A DNA stretch of 30,375 bases, taken from the NCBI GenBank assembly GCA_030592655.1, contig JAUVIQ010000007.1, positions 1 through 30,375 of the forward strand, in the 5' to 3' direction. A program made the translations under genes and the position numbers. This document shows, one piece after another, positions 6,320 to 13,556 of this stretch. The notes below the pieces were generated by a model. The model made no database searches and was not told the origin of the DNA. It saw only the letters and a list, made by a program, of their open reading frames with translations. The stretch comes from Planctomycetales bacterium. Its GTDB lineage: Bacteria; Planctomycetota; Phycisphaerae; SM23-33. How positions within the stretch are numbered: the stretch's first letter is position 1; every line of letters starts with the position of its first letter.

Positions 6320-8360
6320 TTACGCATTGATTGGATCGGTGTTGCTGGTAGCGGCCAGGTTGCTTTGGGCCTGCGGGCCGCATTACGAACCCCGTCCGCT
6401 GGAAGAGGGTGACAGTAGGCTGCTTGCTGCACCGGCAGGAAGATTCATGGTCGAGTTGAATCGGATTACCCCGCCCGGCAAGAGCAAAATTCGCGCGATT
6501 CCGCCGAAGGAGAATCAAAGCCCGCAGCAGCAGACGGCTTCTGTCGGTGAGTCCGATCTTCGTTCGGCAATGACAGGCCGGGGCATACCAGCGGCGAGAG
6601 GCGAACAAATGCTGAAGGACTACGCCGCATTACGAAGCGCGAACCAAAAATTCCATAACGATCTGGAGAACTACTACAGGCGATTAGTGTGGATAGATGC
6701 CGCAGAGCGCAAGAAGGCCAAACCGCCCGTACGTCCCAAACTGACCGTTCCGGCGAATCTGCCTCGGGAGTTTGAACTGTACCTTCACGGAGCGACCGCC
6801 TGGCACGCCAACGACATCAAAGCGGCCCGCAAATCATGGTTGGCCGTGATGGATTTACCGAAGGCACAGCGGAAGTATCGCACCGTTTGGGCTGCGTACA
6901 TGCTCGGGCGAAGTTACATCATAAAAGACCAGCCCAAAGCCGTAACGTGGTTCAAAAGCACGCGGAAATTCGTCGGTGAAGGGTTCCCGGATTCGCTGGG
7001 CCTGTCGGCGGCGAGCCTCGGATGGGAAGGCCGGGCCGAATTGTACCGGAATAACTACTGCCGGGCGATTGAACTGTACATGCTCCAGCATAAGACCGGC
7101 AGCAAATCGGCTGCGGCGTCGCTGCGAGTATGTGCGGCGAGGATACTCCGAGCCGATGAAAAAACGCTCGTGAAGGCGGCCAAACACGAACTGTCCCGTC
7201 GAGTGGTAACCGCCCATCTTGTAGCCGGACGCAGCGCGCTGTGGATAGCGTCAGGGAAGATCAAGCCGGAACATACGAAAGTCTGGTTGTCGGCGGTAAC
7301 CAAAGCCGGCATCAAAGACGTTCGCGGCGCGGACCGTCTGGGGTGGATTGCATATCGCGCCGGACAGATGAAATCGGCTAAACACTGGGTCTCGCTTGCG
7401 CCGGTCGATGCGCCGATTGCGCAATGGATACGCGCCAAACTCCTGCTGCGAGACGGCAAACTCGACCGGGCCGCCGCGATGCTCGCCAAAGTAGTCCGCA
7501 AACTACCGGAAATCAAAGACGCGCCCGCGAGAAATGAACTCGGGTGGTGGTGGCGACACGAGAATGACTATCCCAGGCGAATCGCCGGAGGTGAACTGGC
7601 GGTACTGAAGATGTCCCGCCGGCAGTACGTCGAGGCGCTGGACCTGCTGAACCGCAATTACTGGCTGGGCGATGCCGCCTATATAGCCGAACGCGTCCTG
7701 ACTGTTGATGAACTTGTCAAATACATTGATAAACGCCGCTCGGACGAATCGTTGACGTGGCTATATCCGGTCCTGGCCCGTCGGCTGACGCGCATGGGAC
7801 GATGGAAACAGGCGAAAAAATATTTCTCACTGGACAACTGTAAAATACTGGATGAGTACATCCAAAGCATTCGGGACGGTAATGATTCCAAACGCTCAAA
7901 GGCCAAGCGGGCGGAGTCTTTCTGGAAGGCCGCTACCATCGCCCACGACCACGGCGTTGACCTGATGGGATACACAACCGCCGACGAATACGGACGCCAA
8001 TCGGATGGGACGTTTCACCTCTGGCCTGACAGCCTGCGCACGCTTCGCCCCTGGGAGTATAAGGCCGCTCCGATAACCACAGATGAACGAGGTCGTACCG
8101 CCAAACACAAACCCAAAGACCCCAGGCGCTGGCATTATCTTTACGAAGCCGCCGGGCACGCCTGGCGAGCGTGCGAACTGATGCCCGACGAATCGGACAA
8201 AACAGCCCGGCGTCTGTGCGAGGCGGGAACGTGGATAAAATATGGCAACCCCGACGCCGCCGACCGGTTCTACAAGGCCCTGGTCATCCGCTGCGGCAAC
8301 ACCAAACTGGGACAACAGGCCGACAAGTTACGCTGGTTCCCGAGATTACCAAAAGATTAA
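6300..8360 (+). CDS. TPR-like helical repeat protein, probable lipoprotein
   Basis: The protein is 686 residues. The N-terminus has a positively charged start, a hydrophobic stretch (LIGSVLLVAARLLWAC) and a cysteine at about position 25, an imperfect lipobox because Trp occupies the -2 position. From about residue 150 to 480 it consists of helical hairpins with TPR/Sel1-like spacing (AAYMLGRSYIIKDQPKAVTW, GWIAYRAGQMKSAKHWV, ARAKLLLRDGKLDRAAAML-like segments). A Lys/Arg/Trp-rich tail follows. The start lies within the DUF3142 gene and has AGAGAGG at the right distance, so the two are probably translated together. It is probably an envelope scaffold or partner of the DUF3142 protein. No catalytic motif was seen and no function is known to me. 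Confidence 0.72.
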   Translation: MSFRTRSYALIGSVLLVAARLLWACGPHYEPRPLEEGDSRLLAAPAGRFMVELNRITPPGKSKIRAIPPKENQSPQQQTASVGESDLRSAMTGRGIPAARGEQMLKDYAALRSANQKFHNDLENYYRRLVWIDAAERKKAKPPVRPKLTVPANLPREFELYLHGATAWHANDIKAARKSWLAVMDLPKAQRKYRTVWAAYMLGRSYIIKDQPKAVTWFKSTRKFVGEGFPDSLGLSAASLGWEGRAELYRNNYCRAIELYMLQHKTGSKSAAASLRVCAARILRADEKTLVKAAKHELSRRVVTAHLVAGRSALWIASGKIKPEHTKVWLSAVTKAGIKDVRGADRLGWIAYRAGQMKSAKHWVSLAPVDAPIAQWIRAKLLLRDGKLDRAAAMLAKVVRKLPEIKDAPARNELGWWWRHENDYPRRIAGGELAVLKMSRRQYVEALDLLNRNYWLGDAAYIAERVLTVDELVKYIDKRRSDESLTWLYPVLARRLTRMGRWKQAKKYFSLDNCKILDEYIQSIRDGNDSKRSKAKRAESFWKAATIAHDHGVDLMGYTTADEYGRQSDGTFHLWPDSLRTLRPWEYKAAPITTDERGRTAKHKPKDPRRWHYLYEAAGHAWRACELMPDESDKTARRLCEAGTWIKYGNPDAADRFYKALVIRCGNTKLGQQADKLRWFPRLPKD

Positions 8361-8361
8361 G

Positions 8362-8396
8362 TTGGCGATACACACAATTGCCGATATAATGTGTAT
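8362..8396 (+). promoter_or_regulatory. vapBC promoter with overlapping inverted-repeat operator
   Basis: TTGGCG (8362-8367) and TATAAT (8385-8390) are separated by 17 bases, the best -10 box in this part of the window. ATACACA (8368-8374) and TGTGTAT (8390-8396) form a perfect seven-base inverted repeat that brackets the spacer and the -10 box. VapB/VapBC complexes typically autorepress by binding such half-sites over their own promoter. The ribosome binding site AGGAGAAGG follows at about 8407-8415. Confidence 0.6.
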
Positions 8397-8419
8397 GGTG
8401 ATTTCAGGAGAAGGTAACA

Positions 8420-8626
8420 ATGAAGCGAACGAATATCGTAATGGATGAGAGGCTGGTTGCGCGGGCAAAACGAGTTACGGGTCTTAAAACGACACGCCAA
8501 CTCGTTGATCATGCCCTGCGAGAGATAGTCCGGCACCGAAAACAGCGCGACATCCTGAAACTACAGGGTAAGGTTGATTGGGAAGGCGACCTCGCCGCAA
8601 TGCGTCGTGGCCGAGACTTCTCGTGA
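8420..8626 (+). CDS. vapB: VapB-family antitoxin
   Basis: The protein is 68 residues: MKRTNIVMDERLVARAKRVT, then a TTRQLVDHALREIVRH helix, then an acidic/aromatic tail (DWEGDLAAMRRGRDFS). It fits the DUF2191/COG5450-type VapB antitoxins, with an N-terminal ribbon-helix-helix DNA-binding half and a C-terminal toxin-neutralising tail whose W and RR residues usually insert into the VapC active site. Its stop codon overlaps the VapC start codon (GTGA, four bases), so translation is coupled. A promoter and inverted repeat sit directly upstream. Confidence 0.9.
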   Translation: MKRTNIVMDERLVARAKRVTGLKTTRQLVDHALREIVRHRKQRDILKLQGKVDWEGDLAAMRRGRDFS

Positions 8627-9018
8627 TTCTCGTCGATACCAGCGTGTGGATAGATTATTTTCGCGGCGTGGACTCGCCGGAAGCCGGGTGGCTTTCTTCA
8701 GCCATCGCCGACGACGCAGACCTCTATATGTGCGGCATGGTTCTGACGGAAATTCTCCAGGGCATCAAGTCGGATTCGCAATACAAGGCAACCAGGCGGT
8801 CATTGGAAACGATGCTCTACCTGCCAACTTATCGGGATGCCTATTACCTGGCTGCGGATATCTACCGTGCAGCGCGAAAACGAGGACAGACAATCCGAAA
8901 CACCATTGATTGCATCATTGCTGCCTGCGTAATCACCAACAACGCACGGCTTGTCCAAAAGGACAAGGATTACATCACTATCGCGTCCGTCTCAAAACTC
9001 AAACTTGTTTCGGTCTGA
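8623..9018 (+). CDS. vapC: VapC-family PIN-domain RNase toxin
   Basis: The protein is 131 residues when started at the GTG at 8623, which overlaps the vapB stop. This gives the standard VapC N-terminus MILVDTSVWIDYF; a longer frame to 8578 only adds an Arg-rich leader inside vapB. The PIN-domain acidic residues are present: D5 (VDTS), E43 (LTEIL), D96 (NTIDCIIAA) and D114/D116 (QKDKDY). Length and motifs match active VapC RNases, which cleave tRNA or rRNA with Mg2+ or Mn2+. It converges with the DinB-like gene, leaving only 23 bases between. Confidence 0.93.
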   Translation: MILVDTSVWIDYFRGVDSPEAGWLSSAIADDADLYMCGMVLTEILQGIKSDSQYKATRRSLETMLYLPTYRDAYYLAADIYRAARKRGQTIRNTIDCIIAACVITNNARLVQKDKDYITIASVSKLKLVSV

Positions 9019-9041
9019 CCGGCTGCGTTCGCACAGCAGAA

Positions 9042-9560
9042 TCAACAGGCCCTCTCCTTCTTGTTCTTCAGCATCGCGCGGAGCATCTGAATCCGGCCGA
9101 TGTGCACCGCCGTATGCCCTGCGGTTTGCATCAAAACCTGCGCAACTGTGTGTCCCTCATCAGACGTCTGCGGGACTTTATGGAAGTCCTCTTCCGCAAG
9201 TGATGCGATATACTCGTGGCTCGTTGCCCGCACGTTACGAACCCAGTCCCTGACCTTCTCCACGGAGTCCACAGCGTCCCTGACAGCGCCGGCCGAAACC
9301 CATTCCGGACCAAAGACATCAAATTCAGGGGGGATTAGGCCGTTACGTAGGCCTTCCAGGAACCAGCCGATGTGAAACCGTTCTCGATGAGCGATGTGGC
9401 CTACATGCCATAGCGCACAGAGGCTTTTCTGTGTCGGCACCCAAAAGAGTTGTTCATCCGACAACCCCTCGATTTCCTTAATGGGATCGGTGTACCAGAA
9501 CCCGCGCCCAAACGCCCAATGAAAGGCGGTGTTCCATTCGTGATTATGTCTGCTGCTCAT
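9042..9560 (-). CDS. DinB-superfamily protein
   Basis: The protein is 172 residues from the ATG at 9560, which is preceded by GGAGACAG; the frame could extend to 9599 but without a better start. It shows the four-helix DinB pattern with histidines suited to bind metal: LWHVGHIAHRERFHIGWFLE in the second helix and GHTAVHIGRIQMLRAM in the last helix. DinB/YfiT-like proteins are often metal-dependent transferases or thiol-related enzymes, and the reaction for this subgroup is unknown. Its start lies 77 bases downstream of the S41 protease stop on the same strand, with a large hairpin between, so it probably has separate control. Confidence 0.82.
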   Translation of the reverse strand: MSSRHNHEWNTAFHWAFGRGFWYTDPIKEIEGLSDEQLFWVPTQKSLCALWHVGHIAHRERFHIGWFLEGLRNGLIPPEFDVFGPEWVSAGAVRDAVDSVEKVRDWVRNVRATSHEYIASLAEEDFHKVPQTSDEGHTVAQVLMQTAGHTAVHIGRIQMLRAMLKNKKERAC

Positions 9561-9579
9561 GACTGTCTCCAAGACTTGC

Positions 9580-9639
9580 AGGAAAAAGGGGACAGGCAAC
9601 TTTTTGAGAAGATAAAAAGTAGCCAGTCCCCTTTTTCCT
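9580..9639. terminator. Long hairpin after the S41 protease gene, terminator-like repeat
   Basis: The arms AGGAAAAAGGGGAC (9580-9593) and GTCCCCTTTTTCCT (9626-9639) are perfect over 14 bases. Inside them GGC/GCC and ACTTTTT/AAAAAGT also pair, making a nearly continuous hairpin of about 60 bases with an A-rich and a T-rich side. It overlaps the S41 stop codon (9638-9640) and can act as a terminator in both directions. The sequence type (AAAAAGGGGAC...GTCCCCTTTTT) looks like a dispersed intergenic element; related pieces occur near 27775-27801. Confidence 0.62.
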
Positions 9640-12223
9640 ACGCCGCCTTGGCTGGTTGGGCTGGTTGGGTCTCTGCCAGCAGTTTCAGGCGCATCGGCAG
9701 CAGGGCCGTCTGGAGTTGGACGTCCTCGCTGAGTTGCTTTTTCAACAGGTCCGTCAGCCGGTCTGCGTCAACGTTCTTGAGAATATCCGTTTCCTGTCGG
9801 ATTTCCGCCCATCGGTTCGTCTGGCGAATCGTAACCTTGACCGGCACATCCGGATCGACGCCCCACGTTTTGGACCCGTTTGTCCGATGCAGGCATCGTC
9901 CCGACGGAAGGTAATAATATGCGGTGGTGAGTTTCAGGCTTGCGAGTTTGGATTTCAGCGGCATCGGTCGCTGGACGCTTCCCTTACCGTAAGTTCGCTC
10001 CCCGACAATCGTCGCCCGTCCCCAGTCCTTCAACGCGCCGGCGACTATCTCCGAGGCTGACGCGCTGTGCTGATTAACCAGGACGATAACCTTTCCCCGC
10101 TGATACGACCCGCGAAAAGTGGCGTTTTTGGGCGGCGATTGCCCACGACGACCTTTTATCAGCACAATCAGCCCGCGAGCAAGAAATTCATCGGAGACAT
10201 CCTCCGCCGCCGACAACAGTCCGCCGGGATTGAACCTCATATCAACAATGACGCCTCGAACCGGCGGCTTGGCCCGGCGAAGGTTTAGCAGCACCCGGTG
10301 AAGTTTGTCGGCGGTATCGCTCGTGAACAGCGTAAGGCGGATGTATCCTATCCGCTCAACCGGGTCGATAAAGAAATCCCACTTTCCGCCAGGCAGACGG
10401 CGCCAGCCCTTGATGGTCTGGATGCGTATCGTGTCGCGTCGGATAGTTACGTCGAACGGTTTGCTTCTGCCCGATCGTCGGATCGTCAGCGTAACGTCGG
10501 TTCCCTTCTTTCCGGTAATCAGTTTCACCGTGTCTTCAAGGTCCATCATCCTGGTTTCGACCCCGTTGACTCGGATGATGTAGTCCCCCGCCCGGATACC
10601 CGCCTGTAACGCCGGCGCGTCGGCCAACGGTGTTACGACCTCAATGGCCCTGCCCGGCTCCTTGCGTATCTGCACGCCGACCCCGCAAAAAGACCCCAGC
10701 GTCCGCTTGCGAAAATTCTCTTCCTGGTAAGGCCAGATCATCGAAGTGAACTTATCCAGCGTCGAGAGCATACCCTCGGCGAATTCCATGTTCACCACTT
10801 CGATGGGCAGATTCAGCGTATCGGAATTGAGGTCGAGGACACGGTTCAACGCTTCTTTGACGTCAAGGCAATCCGGGGATTTTGCACTACGCATCTGCTC
10901 AATCTGCCGGTCGATACCCTTTAAAAAAGCCAGGCGTGCGGGTTTGTCCTTCAAAGCCGAAAGCGTTTCAGCCGCCCGACTACTGGTAACGAGCACGCGA
11001 ACGGCATCAAGCCCGCCCAGACCGATCTTCCTGTAATCCGGTTCTTTTACGTAGTTGTCGTCTATCCGTTCAACGGCGGTGCGAACCATTACGGTGTCTA
11101 TCCCCGTAATCATCTTTTTCCATTTCGGTTCTTCAGGCGGGGTCGTCGCACGCCCAGGCGTATCTTCGACCGGAGCGGTAGTTGCTTTGTTTGTCGTCGG
11201 TGTCTTCGAAGCGGACACGCCGCCACGACCGTAAATGCTCTGCACACGAACATGCCTGCCCGTTTTCTTGAACATTTCCTTGAAGGCGATATTGTCCCGG
11301 TCAATCCCGCCAAGCCCGTCGCGCCCGTAAATCATCACGGCATCAAGCCACTTCTTTTCCTTTACCAATTTTCTGCCCTGTTTGTCGGCATCGCGGATAA
11401 GTTCGACGACCCACTCCTGCCGACGAAACGCATCCGGGTCGTCGGTCAATTCCATTGCCTCGCCCGCATGGACCAGCGCCGCCATCAGCGGCTCTTTGGT
11501 CACCAGCACGCCCATGTCTATCAGCGCGTCATGCACATCTTCGGATGCTTTCTTCAGGGCGCGCCAAGAGCCGGGTTGATCGTCCTTAAGCCAGGCCTTG
11601 CGATAACCGGATATTGTGCGCGTCAGGTTCTTCGCCGATGTCCTGAACGCTTCGGGCCAGGGACCTTTTCGCCCCACAACAAGCGCACAGGCCGACGTGA
11701 GTTCCTTATCGGCGCTGTCGAGATGACCGAGGACAACCTTGCGGACATCCGCAGGCTGGGAGGTTGAGTTGATCGCCAGGAACTCATCCGCCGAAGTTAC
11801 CGAATCAGTGATGGACCTGATATGCTTCCACAGCTTCTCGTCCAGTTTCGCCTTGAGAAGTTCCGGGCGATACCCCTGGGCCAATCTCGCCAGTTTAACA
11901 CGCTTCACAGCGGCCGACAGTTCCGCCTGTCGTTCAGCATCGGACTTGGCGCGAATCTTCAGATACTCCGCCGTCAGTGTCTTGGCCTTGACGAGAGTGC
12001 TATCGGCAGCGAGCGTACCAGCCGAGTCCAGCAACGCCGAACCTCCGGCGAAATCACCGCTTATCAATGACTTGAAAGCCTCGGCGCGAACCTGGGCGAA
12101 ATCCTTTGTCTTCTCGACATCAGCCGGAGCAGTAGAACGGTCCGGAACCGTGGAGAAAACATCCACCGCAGACCACAAAACCAAAGCAGAAAGAAAAATC
12201 GCAAAATATCGACTAAACTTCAC
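9638..12223 (-). CDS. S41-family (CtpA/Prc-like) processing protease with long N-terminal domain
   Basis: The protein is about 861 residues from the GTG at 12223, chosen because GGAGG lies eight bases upstream; the frame extends to a TTG at 12238 that would overlap this site. Residues 1-25 form a signal peptide (FAIFLSALVLWSAVDVFS). Residues 30-500 are a helical region of unknown role with a Thr/Pro-rich linker near 340-370. A PDZ domain (about 513-595, FCGVGVQIRKE...GIRAGDYIIRVNG) and the S41 core follow. The catalytic pair is S722 in NQHSASASEIVAG and K747 in TYGKGSVQ, 25 residues apart as in E. coli Prc. It should act on envelope proteins. The long N-terminal half is unusual for CtpA proteases of about 400-500 residues. 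Confidence 0.93.
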   Translation of the reverse strand: MKFSRYFAIFLSALVLWSAVDVFSTVPDRSTAPADVEKTKDFAQVRAEAFKSLISGDFAGGSALLDSAGTLAADSTLVKAKTLTAEYLKIRAKSDAERQAELSAAVKRVKLARLAQGYRPELLKAKLDEKLWKHIRSITDSVTSADEFLAINSTSQPADVRKVVLGHLDSADKELTSACALVVGRKGPWPEAFRTSAKNLTRTISGYRKAWLKDDQPGSWRALKKASEDVHDALIDMGVLVTKEPLMAALVHAGEAMELTDDPDAFRRQEWVVELIRDADKQGRKLVKEKKWLDAVMIYGRDGLGGIDRDNIAFKEMFKKTGRHVRVQSIYGRGGVSASKTPTTNKATTAPVEDTPGRATTPPEEPKWKKMITGIDTVMVRTAVERIDDNYVKEPDYRKIGLGGLDAVRVLVTSSRAAETLSALKDKPARLAFLKGIDRQIEQMRSAKSPDCLDVKEALNRVLDLNSDTLNLPIEVVNMEFAEGMLSTLDKFTSMIWPYQEENFRKRTLGSFCGVGVQIRKEPGRAIEVVTPLADAPALQAGIRAGDYIIRVNGVETRMMDLEDTVKLITGKKGTDVTLTIRRSGRSKPFDVTIRRDTIRIQTIKGWRRLPGGKWDFFIDPVERIGYIRLTLFTSDTADKLHRVLLNLRRAKPPVRGVIVDMRFNPGGLLSAAEDVSDEFLARGLIVLIKGRRGQSPPKNATFRGSYQRGKVIVLVNQHSASASEIVAGALKDWGRATIVGERTYGKGSVQRPMPLKSKLASLKLTTAYYYLPSGRCLHRTNGSKTWGVDPDVPVKVTIRQTNRWAEIRQETDILKNVDADRLTDLLKKQLSEDVQLQTALLPMRLKLLAETQPAQPAKAA

Positions 12224-12287
12224 TTCTGAAACCTCCAACTGAAGGCCAAAACTTAATTTATCACGCCCCGACGGGACGAATTAGACT

Positions 12288-12317
12288 ATTATAACCCAAA
12301 TGAGTCCGTTATGGCAA
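12288..12317 (-). promoter_or_regulatory. Predicted promoter of the S41 protease gene
   Basis: On the minus strand TTGCCA (12317-12312) and TATAAT (12293-12288) are separated by 18 bases. This implies a leader of about 58 bases before the GTG start at 12223. The -10 box is a perfect consensus match. Confidence 0.5.
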
Positions 12318-12322
12318 ACAGA

Positions 12323-12360
12323 CTTTTCCGCCTGATCAGTTCTATAGACTGGCGGAAGAG
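12323..12360. repeat. Hairpin upstream of the Cys-rich protein gene
   Basis: CTTTTCCGCC (12323-12332) and GGCGGAAGAG (12351-12360) pair over ten positions, with one G-T wobble, around an 18-base loop. No T tract follows. It lies between the S41 promoter and the gene starting at 12411 and could be a leader structure for the latter. Its function is unknown. Confidence 0.35.
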
Positions 12361-12410
12361 GCTTGGGGGAGGTATCATCTAATGGCAAGAATGTCAGGAG
12401 TTTCGAAGCC

Positions 12411-12731
12411 ATGATTCAATGCAAGGACTGTGAACATTTCAACCGGGACGAGCAAGGCCGAATCAGTTTCACATGCGACCCGTTCGACAACGTCAAAGAA
12501 CCGCAATGCCTGCTCAAATGGCAACTCATCAAGATCAACCAGATGGTCGATGCCTACCAGGCTACGCTCGGATACTACCAGAAACTAGCGCCCATGCAGG
12601 ATAAACTCTTCAAGGCAATGGAACGCGAACTGGACGATATGAGCGAATCAGATAAGTGGAAGTACGAAGAAGACGAGGAAGACGAGGACGAGGACAAACA
12701 CGAGCACGAAGAAGATACGCCACAATGGTGA
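12411..12731 (+). CDS. Small Cys-containing protein with acidic tail, unknown function
   Basis: The protein is 106 residues from the ATG at 12411, which has AGGAG ten bases upstream; an upstream in-frame ATG-like start at 12363 lacks one. Residues 4-33 carry CKDCEHF, then C22 and C33 (C-X2-C-X14-C-X10-C), a plausible zinc site. A helical middle follows, then a strongly acidic tail (EEDEEDEDEDKHEHEED). It ends just before rsmG and probably shares its transcript. I do not recognise the family. The layout suggests a small metal-binding or nucleic-acid/ribosome-associated protein, but that is a guess. Confidence 0.65.
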   Translation: MIQCKDCEHFNRDEQGRISFTCDPFDNVKEPQCLLKWQLIKINQMVDAYQATLGYYQKLAPMQDKLFKAMERELDDMSESDKWKYEEDEEDEDEDKHEHEEDTPQW

Positions 12732-12735
12732 GGAA

Positions 12736-13488
12736 TTGCGGACCCTAGGTCCCGTGGGGATTGTGGATTGCGGATTGCGGATTTCAAAAAAGACTGATTT
12801 GCATCAATTCTGGATTTCCTGCGGGTTGTCGGAAGACGCCTGGGCGGAGGCGATTCAACGTTACGAGCGGTATTACCACCTCATTCTCGACCACAACCGG
12901 GCCAACGGACTTATGGGGCAAATTACCCGCGAGGATTTCCACTTCAAGCACATCGCCGATTCACTGGCTGTGCTGCTTGTATATCCTGAATTACTTGTCC
13001 CGAGTAAAATCGAGGGGTTCGCCGGCCCGGTGCGTCTTGCCGACGTTGGTTGCGGAGCCGGGCTGCCGGGGATCGTCCTTGCTATCGCCCTGCCTCATCT
13101 GCAACTGACCGCTATCGAATCCAATCACAAAAAGGCCGATTTCGTGAAACTGTCATCCTCTGAACTGGGTCTGGAAAATCGTGTCAAGGTGGTTGCCCGC
13201 CGAAGCCGAGAAATCGCCCGCGACGAACAATACAGGGACCGATTCGACGTAGTAACCGCTCGCGCTGTCGCCCCAGCCGATAAAACAATCCGCGAAAACC
13301 GTCTGCTTCTCGCACCTGACAGTTCGTTAATTCTCTACAAGACCCCCACCGCCATCGCCGACGAATTACCTCTCGCCCGCCGCGAAGCCGACAAGCATAA
13401 ACTAACCGTCGAAACCAGCGATGTTATCTCGTTACCCGCCGAAGCCGGCCAGCGACAATTCATCCGCATCCTTTCGCAAAACCACTGA
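12736..13488 (+). CDS. rsmG: 16S rRNA (guanine-527-N7) methyltransferase RsmG
   Basis: The protein is up to 250 residues. Residues about 98-115 (VRLADVGCGAGLPGIVLAIA) are the SAM-binding glycine loop. TAIESNHKKADFV binds the SAM ribose. RFDVVTARAVAP is the RsmG signature near the target site. RsmG methylates G527 of 16S rRNA, and its loss gives mild streptomycin resistance in other bacteria. The start is uncertain: the frame opens at a TTG (12736) with GAGG too close, and the first 17 codons run through a heptamer tandem repeat. A TTG at 12799 (LHQFWISCGLS...) gives a length nearer the family's usual 210-230 residues. It follows the Cys-rich gene by four bases. Confidence 0.93.
   Translation: MRTLGPVGIVDCGLRISKKTDLHQFWISCGLSEDAWAEAIQRYERYYHLILDHNRANGLMGQITREDFHFKHIADSLAVLLVYPELLVPSKIEGFAGPVRLADVGCGAGLPGIVLAIALPHLQLTAIESNHKKADFVKLSSSELGLENRVKVVARRSREIARDEQYRDRFDVVTARAVAPADKTIRENRLLLAPDSSLILYKTPTAIADELPLARREADKHKLTVETSDVISLPAEAGQRQFIRILSQNH
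12758..12785 (+). repeat. Four tandem heptamers (GGATTGC type) at the start of rsmG
   Basis: GGATTGT, GGATTGC, GGATTGC and GGATTTC follow without gaps. The run lies in the poorly conserved 5' end of the rsmG frame. Slippage here would change the apparent N-terminus without touching the catalytic domain, which argues for a start downstream of it. Confidence 0.6.
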
Positions 13489-13556
13489 AACTTATAGAAT
13501 CTACGCACCGCCGATTGGACTGAAAACCGACTCTTGAGAAACGCCGAAAGGCCGCG

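Noticed and set aside
12758..12785. Tandem heptamers considered as part of a CRISPR or satellite array
   Set aside because: Only four units without spacers; too short and of the wrong structure for CRISPR.
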